From: Xanthobacteraceae bacterium
GTDB lineage: Bacteria; Pseudomonadota; Alphaproteobacteria; Rhizobiales; Xanthobacteraceae
Assembly (NCBI GenBank): GCA_004297465.1
Contig: SCUB01000017.1
Span: 62,001-126,000 of the forward strand
Direction: 5' to 3'
DNA: 64,000 nucleotides
In this document: piece after piece, positions 26,781 through 35,243 of the stretch
How positions within the stretch are numbered: the stretch's first letter is position 1
Layout of the letters: each line of letters begins with the position of its first letter
Made by a program: the position numbers and the translations under genes
The notes under the pieces: model-generated
What the model was told of the DNA's origin: nothing
The model's input: only the letters and a program-made list of their open reading frames with translations
Databases searched by the model: none

Positions 26781-27644
26781 ATGCCCGGACAGGTGTTCGT
26801 GCTGACATTCTCCTGCATCGATCGTCCCGGCATCGTCGCGGCCGCGTCGACCGCGATTTTCGAGGCCGGCGGCAACATCCTCGACGCGCAGCAGTTCGAC
26901 GACCCCGAAACCGGCATGTTCTTCGGCCGCGTCGTGTTCGGCATCGATCCGTCACGGCACGACGAAAGCCTGGTCGCCGAAAAACTCGGCCAGGCGTTCC
27001 TGCCGTTCGACATGAAGTGGTCGCTGCGCGATCGCGGCCGTCGCCGCCGCGTCATGCTGCTGGTGTCCAAATTCGACCACTGCCTCGCCGACCTGCTCTA
27101 CCGCTGGCGCACTGGCGAGCTCGCGATGGACATCACAGCCATCGTCGCGAACTACCCGCAGGACAGCTTCGGCCATCTCCATCTGTCGGACCTGCCGTTC
27201 CATTATCTCGCGGTCACTCCCGAAACCAAGGCCGAGCAGGAACGCCGCCTGCTGGACCTCATCGACACGACCAGCACTGACCTCGTGGTGCTGGCGCGCT
27301 ACATGCAGATCCTGTCCGCCGAGCTCGCGGGCAGGCTGGTGGGCCGCTGCATCAACATCCACCACTCGTTCCTGCCCGGCTTCAAGGGCGCCAAGCCCTA
27401 CCAGCAGGCCCACGCGCGCGGGGTCAAGCTGATCGGCGCCACCGCGCATTACGTCACCGGCACGCTCGACGAAGGCCCCATCATCGAACAGGACGTCGAG
27501 CGCATCAGCCACCGCGACACGCCGGAGGAACTGGTGCGCAAGGGCCGCGACATCGAGCGCCGGGTGCTGGCGCGCGCGGTGCGTTGGCACATCGACGACC
27601 GCGTGTTCCTCAACGGCTCGAAGACCGTCGTCTTCCCGGAGTAA
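26781..27644 (+). CDS. purU: Formyltetrahydrofolate deformylase
   Basis: 287 residues. The N-terminal ACT domain (about 1-80) starts [19 protein letters not shown]. The formyltransferase-fold domain (about 88-287) has [17 protein letters not shown] and [14 protein letters not shown], with [11 protein letters not shown], which is the usual PurU catalytic region (Asn, His, Asp). It hydrolyses 10-formyl-THF to formate and THF, balancing one-carbon pools. The start ATG has AGGA 9 bp upstream. A thioesterase gene follows after 5 bp, so they are one operon. Confidence 0.93.
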   Translation: MPGQVFVLTFSCIDRPGIVAAASTAIFEAGGNILDAQQFDDPETGMFFGRVVFGIDPSRHDESLVAEKLGQAFLPFDMKWSLRDRGRRRRVMLLVSKFDHCLADLLYRWRTGELAMDITAIVANYPQDSFGHLHLSDLPFHYLAVTPETKAEQERRLLDLIDTTSTDLVVLARYMQILSAELAGRLVGRCINIHHSFLPGFKGAKPYQQAHARGVKLIGATAHYVTGTLDEGPIIEQDVERISHRDTPEELVRKGRDIERRVLARAVRWHIDDRVFLNGSKTVVFPE

Positions 27645-27649
27645 AGCAA

Positions 27650-28135
27650 ATGGCCGATTTCGAAATCGCCGCGGGACCGCTTGAGGAATTCGCGTCCAAC
27701 CGGCGGCTTCTGACGGTCGAATGGGGCCATTGCGATCCCGCCGGCATCGTCTACCACCCGCGCTTCATCGACTACTTCGACTGGAGCTGCGTCGTTCTGA
27801 TCGAAACCGCGCTCGGCATGAAGAAGTCGGCTATCTCAAAGGTCTACGGCATGGCCGGCATTCCGGTCGTCGGCCTGAGCGCACGGGTCACCGGCGTGGT
27901 GCGCTACGGCGACGAGATCGAGATCGTCTCCACGATCACCGCGCTCAACCGCTCCAGCTTCCATGTGCGCCACACCCTGACCAGGGACGGCCTGCCGATG
28001 GCCGACTGCACGCAGATGCGGGTGTGGTGCGAACACGATCCCAAGGCCCCCACCAGCCTCAAATCGTGTGAAATTCCGGCCGAGGTGCGCGAGAAGCTGC
28101 GCCGCCGCGCCGTGCCATCCCAAGAAGCGGGTTAA
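27650..28135 (+). CDS. 4-Hydroxybenzoyl-CoA thioesterase-type hotdog protein
   Basis: 161 residues. The active-site motif WGHCDPAGIVYHPRFIDYFDW carries the catalytic Asp of the 4-hydroxybenzoyl-CoA thioesterase (WGDCDPAGI) class. The rest fits a single hotdog fold, with RYGDEIEIVSTITALNRSSF as the central strands. It probably hydrolyses an aromatic or short acyl-CoA in the cytoplasm. It starts 5 bp after purU, so it is translated from the same message. The exact acyl group is unknown. Confidence 0.85.
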   Translation: MADFEIAAGPLEEFASNRRLLTVEWGHCDPAGIVYHPRFIDYFDWSCVVLIETALGMKKSAISKVYGMAGIPVVGLSARVTGVVRYGDEIEIVSTITALNRSSFHVRHTLTRDGLPMADCTQMRVWCEHDPKAPTSLKSCEIPAEVREKLRRRAVPSQEAG

Positions 28136-28257
28136 ACTTGTCATGCAGGCCGGTCCGGCTCTTGGTTTTTCTCAAAGACTTCCAATCTTGGTGGGAATAC
28201 CCCGAAAGATGCCATCATCCTGACAGGGGTTGCCGAGTCGTCGCCGGGAGGAAATAC

Positions 28258-29709
28258 ATGCCGGACCCACGGGCTGATCGCGCTTTCGTCAGAAGCATTC
28301 AAACGCAGGCTGTCTGCGACTGGCCGGTGCGCAAGGAAACCGACAGTCTGGGGACCAAGACCATTCCCTCCGATGCCTACTGGGGAATCCATGTCAGCCG
28401 TGCGCTGGATAACTTCCCGATCAGCGGGCGTCCCATCTCGGTCTATCCGGACCTCACCTTCGGCTTCGCCTGCGTCAAGCAGGCAGCCGCACGCGCCAAC
28501 GCCGAGATCGGCGTGCTGGACAAGCCCCGGGCCGAATTGATCGACCAGGTCTGCGAGGAGATCAAGGAAGGCAAGCTGCACGACCAGTTCGTCGTCGACA
28601 TCATGCAGGGCGGCGCCGGCACCTCCACCAACATGAACTTCAACGAGGTCATCGCCAATCGCTGCCTGGAGCTCGGCGGCTACTGCAAGGGCGACTATGT
28701 GCATCTCGACCCCATCGATCACGTCAACAAGAGCCAGAGCACCAACGACGTCTATCCGACCGCGCTCAAGATCGGGCTGTGCCTGGCCATCGAACGCCTG
28801 CTCACCGAACTCAGGAACCTGGGCGCGGCGTTTCACGACAAGGCTTCCGAATTCACCGGCATCCTCAAGGTCGGCCGCACCCAGTTGATGGACGCGGTGC
28901 CGATGACGCTGGAACAGGAGTTCGAAAGCTTCGCGGTCACGCTGGCGGAGGATCACGCCCGCTTCGAGTCGCTCATCGACCAGCTCGGCGAGATCAATCT
29001 CGGCGGCACCGCGATCGGCACCGGCATCGCCGCCGATCCACGCTATACCGAGGCGGTGCGGCGCCATCTTGCCGCGATCACCGGATACAATATCCGCACC
29101 GCGGCGAATCTGGTCGAGGCCACCACCGATGTCGGCGTCTTCATGGATGTGTCCGCCACGCTCAAGCGCAGCGCCATGAAGCTGTCGAAGATCTGCAACG
29201 ACCTCCGGCTGCTTGGCTCCGGTCCACGCGCCGGCATCGGCGAGATCACGCTGCCGGCGCAGCAGGCCGGCTCCAGCATCATGCCGGGAAAGGTCAATCC
29301 GGTGATCCCCGAGGTCGTCAATCAGGTGGCTTTCATCGTCGCCGGCGCCGACGTCACGGTCAGCCTCGCGGCGGAGGGCGGACAGCTGCAGCTCAACGCC
29401 TTCGAGCCGGTGATGGCGCACGCTTTGTTCGAGAGCCTGACCTGGCTGACCGCCGCCATCCGGACGCTGCGCATCAACTGCATCACCGGAATTACCGCCA
29501 ACCGCGAACGCCTCGCCGAGCAGGTCGGCTCCGTCGTCGGCGTCATCACCGCGCTGATCCCCCGCATCGGCTACGCGGCGGCGGCCAAGCTCGCGATGGA
29601 GGCGCTGGCGCGGCACGAGAACATCGCCGACCTGGTGGTGCAGTCCGGCCTCATGACCCGCGAGCAGGTCCTCGAGACGCTATCGCCGGAACGCCTGACG
29701 CAGAACTGA
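28258..29709 (+). CDS. Aspartase/fumarase-superfamily lyase (aspartate ammonia-lyase-like)
   Basis: 483 residues, normal length. Signature motifs are STNDVYPTALKIG, GRTQLMDAVPMTLEQEF and the superfamily loop GSSIMPGKVNPVIPE with its catalytic Ser. The start ETDSLGTKTIPSDAYWGIH is typical of AspA. GGGAGG lies 6 bp before the ATG at 28258, and a longer in-frame extension upstream is not homologous. It deaminates aspartate to fumarate, or acts on a related substituted succinate. AspA against class II fumarase cannot be settled by eye, but the N-terminus favours AspA. Confidence 0.87.
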   Translation: MPDPRADRAFVRSIQTQAVCDWPVRKETDSLGTKTIPSDAYWGIHVSRALDNFPISGRPISVYPDLTFGFACVKQAAARANAEIGVLDKPRAELIDQVCEEIKEGKLHDQFVVDIMQGGAGTSTNMNFNEVIANRCLELGGYCKGDYVHLDPIDHVNKSQSTNDVYPTALKIGLCLAIERLLTELRNLGAAFHDKASEFTGILKVGRTQLMDAVPMTLEQEFESFAVTLAEDHARFESLIDQLGEINLGGTAIGTGIAADPRYTEAVRRHLAAITGYNIRTAANLVEATTDVGVFMDVSATLKRSAMKLSKICNDLRLLGSGPRAGIGEITLPAQQAGSSIMPGKVNPVIPEVVNQVAFIVAGADVTVSLAAEGGQLQLNAFEPVMAHALFESLTWLTAAIRTLRINCITGITANRERLAEQVGSVVGVITALIPRIGYAAAAKLAMEALARHENIADLVVQSGLMTREQVLETLSPERLTQN

Positions 29710-29722
29710 TGATGCGGGCCGG

Positions 29723-30985
29723 CTATCCGGCATAGGCACGAGCGGCGTCGAACATCGCGCGCACGTTGTCGACCGGCGTTTCATCGGGAATGCCGAAGGC
29801 GGTATCGAGAATGAGACTGCCGCCCTTGTTCCAGACATTGTCGACCAGATTCTTGACGGCGGCATCAACCTCCTTCGGCGTCCCCGTGGTCATCAGCGAC
29901 GGCGACAGGTTGCCGCGCAGCGCCACCACGTCGCCAAGCACTTCGAATGCCTTGACCATGTCGGTGCGCTCGAACCAGTAGATGCACTTGCCGGCCGGAA
30001 TGTCCTTGATCGTCTCCAGGCGCTTTGTGCAGTCGGCTTCCCACAGCGGCATCGGAACGAGATCGGCATCGATCAGATCGATCATCATCTGCCGGAAGCT
30101 GGGCCACCAGAATTGTTCGAACTGTTTCTGCGACATGAAGGCGTCGGGCGCCCAGTGGATGGGAATCATCACAATGGGATTGCCGGTGGCCCTGGCGTTG
30201 GCGATCGTCATCTTGACGAGGGATTCGCGCATCAGGTCCAGCACATCCTGCAGCACCTCCTTGTGCCGGAACAGATCCTTCATCATGCCGGTCGCGCCGC
30301 GGAAGTAGTCGGCGATGATGTCATAGGGCGCGCCGGAGTTGCTGCCGTTGATCAGCGGGAACCCGAGGCTGTTGATCCGTTTGTTCCACTGTCCCGCGCG
30401 CGTCATGTAGCGATCGACTTCATCCGACGCGTCCAGAACGCGCCGCAACGCCTTGCGGAAATCGGGATCGGCCAGCGGCCGCAGCGCGGTGATCGAGCGG
30501 AAATAGAACGTGCCCGGCAAAACGGGGAATTTCTCGAATCCCTCGAACGCGCCGAATATCCGGGGCAGATACGTCGTCAGATAGAATCCGGTCGGGTCGC
30601 GCAGCAGCGCCGGGAACTCATCCGCCTTCATGTATTCGCGGTCGAGATACTGATACGGCTGGTTGTCGCCGACGCCATGGCCGGGCCACTGCAGCTGCTT
30701 GAAATCGACGGCATCCAGCACGCGCCCCAGCGCGGTGGCGGCAAACAGCGGTGCGACACCGTCCGGCTCGAACTCGAGCACGGCCCGCTCGGCGATGGTG
30801 GCGGTCTTCTCGTAGTCGTACATCAGCTCCTTGTTGGTGATGCCGCCATACTTCGCCAGCCAGAACGTCGTGTACATCACCACCGGCATGCGGTCGGGCC
30901 GCTTCAGGCTGACGCAATCCATGATGCGTTGCCAGCGCGCGTCGTATTGCAGCTTGGCTTCCACCGCGGGTTCGGGAGCGTTCAT
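29723..30985 (-). CDS. Uroporphyrinogen decarboxylase-fold protein of unknown function
   Basis: 420 residues. The N-terminal RWQRIMDCVSLKRPDRMPVVMY and C-terminal GTPKEVDAAVKNLVDNV...LILDTAFGIPDETPVDNVRAMFDAA fit the UROD/MtaA superfamily. It is far from HemE: the HemE substrate Asp/Arg motifs are not seen. The HxC zinc motif of corrinoid methyltransferases is not evident either (the region reads WEADCTKRL). The ATG at 30985 has GGAGGAAA in front. A MarR gene lies upstream on the same strand. It may be a methyl-transfer or decarboxylating enzyme of a catabolic pathway; no partner corrinoid protein is nearby. Confidence 0.75.
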   Translation of the reverse strand: MNAPEPAVEAKLQYDARWQRIMDCVSLKRPDRMPVVMYTTFWLAKYGGITNKELMYDYEKTATIAERAVLEFEPDGVAPLFAATALGRVLDAVDFKQLQWPGHGVGDNQPYQYLDREYMKADEFPALLRDPTGFYLTTYLPRIFGAFEGFEKFPVLPGTFYFRSITALRPLADPDFRKALRRVLDASDEVDRYMTRAGQWNKRINSLGFPLINGSNSGAPYDIIADYFRGATGMMKDLFRHKEVLQDVLDLMRESLVKMTIANARATGNPIVMIPIHWAPDAFMSQKQFEQFWWPSFRQMMIDLIDADLVPMPLWEADCTKRLETIKDIPAGKCIYWFERTDMVKAFEVLGDVVALRGNLSPSLMTTGTPKEVDAAVKNLVDNVWNKGGSLILDTAFGIPDETPVDNVRAMFDAARAYAG

Positions 30986-31158
30986 CGCCTTTCCTCCAGT
31001 CCTTGCCGGCACAGATTGACGGGTGCCCGCCTCGAGCGGCGGCATTGTGTCATTCGTAACATCGGGAATGCAAATCATGGAGGCGGGCGACCGCCGTCCG
31101 ATGTGCGTTCCGTCCCTGGACCCCGCTCTGCTGGCGGGTTTCCTTCAATATGGAAAGG

Positions 31159-31190
31159 GTACGGGATATGAGTTGTATCGTCAACTCACA
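31159..31190 (-). promoter_or_regulatory. Candidate MarR operator/promoter upstream of the UROD-fold gene
   Basis: TGAGTTG (31169-31175) and CAACTCA (31182-31188) form a perfect inverted repeat with a 6-nt spacer. On the minus strand TTGACG, within the right half, could be a -35 box, with TACCCT 17 bp on as a weak -10. It sits between the end of marR and the UROD-fold gene, as expected for a MarR target. Confidence 0.45.
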
Positions 31191-31199
31191 AGTCCTGTG

Positions 31200-31766
31200 T
31201 CATTTCCCGCCCCTGCGTCTGGGAGTTTTTTGCAGCGTCGCCGTGGGCGGCGGCAGTTCGACCGGCGCGTTCACCTCCGGCAGGCGGCGGTGCATCCGGT
31301 TCAGGGCGCTGATCAGGATTTCAAGCTCGTCCGGCTCGATGTCCGCGAGCAGCCGCTTTTCCCGTTCGAGCGCGACGCGCACGAGGCGGCCATGAAGCTC
31401 CCTGCCCTTGCGCGTCAGCGCCACTTCCAGAAACCGGCTGCGCTGGCTGTTGGCGCGAACCTCGACCAGCTTCTGCTTCTGCAGGGCGCGGATGCTTCTG
31501 CTGATCGCGGCCTTGTCGAGCCCGATCACCTGGCAGATCCGGTTGGGCGAGATCCACGGCTCGATGGCCAGCAGCGCCATGCAGCGCCACTCGATCACGC
31601 CGACGCCGAAATTCCTGCGATAAAGGCTGGAGGCGCCATGCGTGAATTTATTGGCAATGAAAATAAGCAGCGCCGGCACGTAACGCTCGAGATCGAGCGT
31701 CAGGTCATCCGCCCCTCGCGCTTTCGGCCTTGGAGCTTCGGGGAGCTTTGCCTTACGTCCAGCCAT
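31200..31766 (-). CDS. MarR-family transcriptional regulator
   Basis: 188 residues. The winged helix includes VIEWRCMALLAIEPWISPNRICQVIGLDKAAISRSIRALQ (recognition helix) and the wing RSRFLEVALTRKGRELHGRL. A basic, Pro-rich tail (TATLQKTPRRRGGK) follows. It precedes the UROD-fold gene by 214 bp, and a palindrome lies in that gap, so it probably controls that gene. Ligand unknown. Confidence 0.88.
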   Translation of the reverse strand: MAGRKAKLPEAPRPKARGADDLTLDLERYVPALLIFIANKFTHGASSLYRRNFGVGVIEWRCMALLAIEPWISPNRICQVIGLDKAAISRSIRALQKQKLVEVRANSQRSRFLEVALTRKGRELHGRLVRVALEREKRLLADIEPDELEILISALNRMHRRLPEVNAPVELPPPTATLQKTPRRRGGK

Positions 31767-31816
31767 GCAGCGCGATCCATGTGCCCGCTTTTTTTAGAAA
31801 CAGGAATCGTTCAAGC

Positions 31817-32392
31817 TTATGTTGGATCGGAACAGCTGCCTAGCTCGGCCCTGTGAAGCGAGGCGTGGTCCACCTTCAATTCCATCAGCCGCGCCAGCGG
31901 AAGCGCTTGAATCCGGCACAGGATGACGCGGATCGGCCCGCCATGGGTCACGACCAGCACGCGCTGCCCGGCAAGGTTCCCGTCGCCGCGGCGGATGTCC
32001 CGCCAGGCCTCCCACACCCGCGCGGCGAAATGGTCGAGCCGTTCGCCGCCCGGCGGCGGATGGGCGAGAGGATCCTGCCAGAAGCGCGTCAGTGGCTCGG
32101 GATCCTCGGCCATGATCGCGGCCGCCGTCCGCCCTTCCCAGGCGCCGAAATTCATCTCGGACAGACGCTCGTCGACAGCAAGCGGGACGCCGCGCTCTTG
32201 CGACAGCCTGTCGGCGAACGCCCTGCAGCGCCGCAGCGGCGAACTGACGATGCGGTCCCATGCCGCATCGCGCGTTGCCGCCTCCATCTGCCGCATGCCA
32301 TGGGAACTGAGCGCGACATCGGTGACGCCGTAGTAGCCGGAGCCGCCCTCGGTCTCGCCGTGGCGCAGCAGGCAAGCCACCGCCTGTCCCAT
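31817..32392 (-). CDS. Histidine phosphatase-family protein, probable alpha-ribazole phosphatase
   Basis: 191 residues. The catalytic LLRHGETEGG (RHG motif) is at 8-17, the second Arg in SSPLRRCRAFADRL, and the catalytic His in VVTHGGPIRV. The ATG at 32392 is preferred because MGQAVACLLRHGE is the canonical start. It lies 13 bp after cobS in an operon cobT-cobS-phosphatase, which supports dephosphorylation of alpha-ribazole phosphate or cobalamin phosphate in the last steps of B12 assembly. The assignment rests on context as much as on sequence. Confidence 0.82.
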   Translation of the reverse strand: MGQAVACLLRHGETEGGSGYYGVTDVALSSHGMRQMEAATRDAAWDRIVSSPLRRCRAFADRLSQERGVPLAVDERLSEMNFGAWEGRTAAAIMAEDPEPLTRFWQDPLAHPPPGGERLDHFAARVWEAWRDIRRGDGNLAGQRVLVVTHGGPIRVILCRIQALPLARLMELKVDHASLHRAELGSCSDPT

Positions 32393-32405
32393 TTTGCGTG
32401 CCCTC

Positions 32406-33179
32406 TCACATCCAGACGGAAACCATCGCCGCGATGCAGACCATGAACCCGATCTCGAACAGCTGCTCGATACCGCCCAGCACGTCGCCGGTATAGCCGC
32501 CGAGCAGATTATGGGCGAAGGCGGCAAACCATGCCGCCAGGACAACGCCGCCCGCGGCGGCGGCGGCGGCGGCCAGCGGCGCCGTCCATGCAAGCGGCAG
32601 CAGCGCGACCAGCGCGAAGCCTATCGCCACGGCGAATTCCGCCGCGCGCGGCCCCTCGTTGGAATGCAGCACCTTGCCGGCCGCGGGATCGCCGGCATAG
32701 CGCAGCCTCCGCATCACCGCGATCGGCACGATGCGGCTGCCGCCCTGCGCGGCGACAAGCGCCACCGCGCCGAGATAGGCCGGCAGGCTGGCCAGCGCGG
32801 CGACGCGCAGCACCACCGAGAAGCCGAGCGCCAGAGCGCCGTAGGTGCCGATGCGGCTGTCCTTCATGATGGTGAGCCGCGCCTCGCGGCTCCAGCCGCC
32901 GCCGAGGCCGTCGATGGTGTCGGCGAGCCCGTCCTCGTGGAAGGCTCCCGTCAGCATGATGGCTGCCATGACCGCCAGCAGCGCCGGCAGCGCGCCGCTC
33001 CAGAGCTGATGCGCCAGCAGGAACACCGCCGCCGACACGAGGCCGACGCCGGCCCCGACCAGCGGGAAATATTTGGCGCACCGGCTGAGCCAGTCAGGTT
33101 CGAGATGTCCCGCCGCGGCGGGAACCGGAACCACGGTCAGGAACCTGACGGCGTGCAGAAAATGCCCAAACTCACTCAT
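32406..33179 (-). CDS. cobS: Adenosylcobinamide-GDP ribazoletransferase (cobalamin synthase)
   Basis: 257 residues, polytopic membrane protein with about six segments. The conserved GAFHEDGLADTIDGLGGG motif is present, followed by MKDSRIGTYGALAL, both diagnostic for CobS/CobV. It joins adenosylcobinamide-GDP to alpha-ribazole in the inner membrane. Its ATG directly abuts the TGA of cobT (TGAATG), so the two are coupled. Confidence 0.94.
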   Translation of the reverse strand: MSEFGHFLHAVRFLTVVPVPAAAGHLEPDWLSRCAKYFPLVGAGVGLVSAAVFLLAHQLWSGALPALLAVMAAIMLTGAFHEDGLADTIDGLGGGWSREARLTIMKDSRIGTYGALALGFSVVLRVAALASLPAYLGAVALVAAQGGSRIVPIAVMRRLRYAGDPAAGKVLHSNEGPRAAEFAVAIGFALVALLPLAWTAPLAAAAAAAGGVVLAAWFAAFAHNLLGGYTGDVLGGIEQLFEIGFMVCIAAMVSVWM

Positions 33180-34277
33180 TCATGCTTCCGCGGCGGCGAG
33201 GATGTCGGCGAGATCGGCGACGTCGGTGAGCAACCGCGCCGCGGCGCGCAGCAGCGGTCCGGCGAGCGCGGCGCCGCTGCCCTCGCCCAGCCGCATGCCC
33301 AGATCGAGCAAGGGTTCGGCGCCGAGTGCCTGCAGGAGGCGCGCATGGCCGCGCTCGGCGGAACGATGGGCGAAGATGCAGTAGTCGAGCGCCGCCGGCT
33401 GCAGCCTCACCGCGGCCAGCGCCGCCGCGCTGGCGATGAAGCCATCGACCAGCACAGGGCGTTGCCGCGCCGCCGCGCCGAGCACGGCGCCGGCCATCAT
33501 GGCGATCTCGCAGCCGCCGAATTCGGACAATACCTCGAACGGATCGGTGGCCGCGCTGCGGTGCGCGGCGCGCTCGATGGCGGCGCGCTTGCGCGCCAGC
33601 CCTACATCGTCCTGTCCCGCGCCAACCCCGATGCATTCCGCAAGCGGCGCCGGGATCAGGCGATGCATGATGAGGGAAGACGAGGCCGTGTTGCCGATGC
33701 CCATCTCGCCGATCGCGATCGCATCGGCGCCCTTGTCGATGGCCTTGCCGACGAGGCTGCCGCCGCGCGTCAGCGCCGCGCGCACTTCGTCGTGCGTCAG
33801 CGCCGGCTCGCGCGCCGCATTGCGGCTGCCGTGACGGATCTTGGCGTCGATGAGATCGGGGTGCGGCGGCAGATCGGCGGCGACGCCGGCATCCACCACA
33901 TGGATGTCGATATTGGCGGCGGCCGAGAGCGCATTGACGCAGGCGCCGCCGGCCAGGAACGTATTGACCATGGCAATGGTCACCCCGGCCGGATAGCTCG
34001 ACACGCCTTCCTCGGTCAGGCCATGGTCGCCCGCGAACACGAACAGATCGATGCGCTCGACGCGCGGCGTTACGCAATTGCGCATCAGGCCGACGCGGAT
34101 GGCGAGGTCTTCAAGACGGCCGAGCGATCCCGGCGGCTTGGCCTTGCCGTCGACCTTCGCCCGCAACACCGATTCGAGCGAACGGTCGACCGGCCGCACC
34201 GCCAATGCGGACAATCCATTCGCAGCCATGTCGTTTACGCCCAAACCACCCGCATCATTTTTGTCTTGCGCCCGCAT
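33180..34277 (-). CDS. cobT: Nicotinate-nucleotide-dimethylbenzimidazole phosphoribosyltransferase
   Basis: 365 residues. Family hallmarks are KPPGSLGRLEDLA, FAGDHGLTEEGVSSYPAGVT, GEMGIGNTASSS and LSEFGGCEIAMMAGAVLGAA. It makes alpha-ribazole 5'-phosphate, activating the lower base for B12. Two ATG codons compete: GGAGGAG touches the first (34283) but is 6 bp before the second (34277), so the second is chosen. It is the first gene of cobT-cobS-phosphatase. No riboswitch is visible in front of it; the riboswitch in the shared intergenic region faces the other way. Confidence 0.94.
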   Translation of the reverse strand: MRAQDKNDAGGLGVNDMAANGLSALAVRPVDRSLESVLRAKVDGKAKPPGSLGRLEDLAIRVGLMRNCVTPRVERIDLFVFAGDHGLTEEGVSSYPAGVTIAMVNTFLAGGACVNALSAAANIDIHVVDAGVAADLPPHPDLIDAKIRHGSRNAAREPALTHDEVRAALTRGGSLVGKAIDKGADAIAIGEMGIGNTASSSLIMHRLIPAPLAECIGVGAGQDDVGLARKRAAIERAAHRSAATDPFEVLSEFGGCEIAMMAGAVLGAAARQRPVLVDGFIASAAALAAVRLQPAALDYCIFAHRSAERGHARLLQALGAEPLLDLGMRLGEGSGAALAGPLLRAAARLLTDVADLADILAAAEA

Positions 34278-34353
34278 GAACATCTCCTCCGGCTGCTATA
34301 GTCCGAGCTACGCAATTTGTGTGAAACGGTCAATCGCGACGCGGGAAAGCGGG

Positions 34354-34381
34354 TTGACGCGATAGTCTCCCGCCGTTAGCG
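34354..34381 (+). promoter_or_regulatory. Candidate promoter of the cobU-cobO-cobQ operon
   Basis: TTGACG (34354-34359) and TTAGCG (34376-34381) with a 16-bp spacer could be -35 and -10 boxes. Initiation near 34388 would begin the transcript just before the conserved riboswitch core. The -10 match is weak. Confidence 0.35.
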
Positions 34382-34388
34382 TCGCTGC

Positions 34389-34560
34389 CGATGGTCCTTC
34401 CGCCAGGAAGGTGAAAAGGGAAGCCGGTGCGGGATCAATCCCAACTCCGGCGCTGCCCCCGCAACTGTAAGCGACGAGCCCTTCGCCACTAGCCACTGGG
34501 ACATAATCCCCGGGAAGGCGGCGAGCGGCGGCGACCCGCGAGCCAGGAGACCTGCCATCG
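34389..34560 (+). promoter_or_regulatory. Cobalamin (adenosylcobalamin) riboswitch controlling cobU-cobO-cobQ
   Basis: The aptamer elements occur in order: GGTCC near the 5' end, GTGAAAAGGGAAGCCGGTGCGG, GCTGCCCCCGCAACTGTAAGC, CACTG, GGGAAGGCGGCGAG, and the B12 box AGCCAGGAGACCTGCC at 34541-34556. The first and third are quoted only in part. The following leader (34561-34688) has a hairpin that can cover the cobU start. Binding of B12 is expected to shut off the operon. Confidence 0.95.
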
Positions 34561-34640
34561 CATCAGTGCTTTGAAGGCGTCGGGCGGGGTGTACCTGACG
34601 GGAGCATCGGGGCAATGTTTGCCTTCAGCTCGATCCGACA

Positions 34641-34680
34641 AAGCTCGCGGAACCCGATGACGGGTGCAAGACACGAGCTT
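34641..34680 (+). promoter_or_regulatory. Putative riboswitch expression platform hairpin before cobU
   Basis: AAGCTCG (34641-34647) pairs with CGAGCTT (34674-34680), and inside it ACCCG (34652-34656) pairs with CGGGT (34661-34665). The right arm lies 8 nt before the cobU ATG and contains the only GAG-like ribosome site. A second AGCTCG copy at 34627-34632 offers an alternative partner. This suggests translational rather than transcriptional control. Confidence 0.45.
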
Positions 34681-34688
34681 GCGCGCCC

Positions 34689-35243
34689 ATGACCACGCTT
34701 GCCTGCACGCCTGCCACCACATTGGTGCTGGGCGGCGCGCGTTCCGGCAAATCGGCTTTCGCCGAACGGCTGGCGCGCGACAGCAAACTTGAACGCGTCT
34801 ATCTCGCCACCGCGAGCGCCGGCGACGACGAGATGCGGCAACGCATCGCTCACCACCGCGCCCAGCGCGGCGACGGCTGGCGCACGGTCGAGGAACCGCT
34901 GGCGCTGGTCGAAGCGCTGGAGCGCGAAACAGCGAGCGGCCGTGCCGTTGTGGTCGATTGCCTGACGCTGTGGCTGTCCAACCTCATGCATGCCGACCGT
35001 GACATCGAAGCCGAAACACTGCGGCTGGCGGCTTGCTTGCGGCAATCCCCCGGCCCGGTCTTTCTGGTGTCGAACGAGGTCGGGCTCGGCCTCGTGCCCG
35101 ATACGCCGCTCGGCCGGTGTTTCCGCGATGCCCAGGGCCGGCTCAACCAGGCCATCGCCGCCGTCATTCCAAACGTCGTGTTTGTCGCAGCCGGACTTCC
35201 CATCTGGCTCAAACGTTTCAATCAGGAGGAACCCACCGCATGA
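34689..35243 (+). CDS. cobU: Adenosylcobinamide kinase/adenosylcobinamide-phosphate guanylyltransferase
   Basis: 184 residues, normal for CobU/CobP. The P-loop GGARSGKS lies near residues 15-22, followed by RVYLATASAGDDEMRQRIAHH, where the guanylylated His is expected. VVDCLTLWLSNLM and VSNEVGLGLVPDTPLGRCFRDAQGR are family blocks (quoted in part). It phosphorylates cobinamide and adds GMP. It is the first gene after the riboswitch; cobO follows with an ATGA overlap. Confidence 0.94.
   Translation: MTTLACTPATTLVLGGARSGKSAFAERLARDSKLERVYLATASAGDDEMRQRIAHHRAQRGDGWRTVEEPLALVEALERETASGRAVVVDCLTLWLSNLMHADRDIEAETLRLAACLRQSPGPVFLVSNEVGLGLVPDTPLGRCFRDAQGRLNQAIAAVIPNVVFVAAGLPIWLKRFNQEEPTA

Noticed and set aside
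29723-30985. HemE uroporphyrinogen decarboxylase of the B12/heme pathway
   Set aside because: The fold is right and it lies near B12 genes, but the HemE active-site motifs are absent and it is paired with a MarR regulator, not with heme genes.
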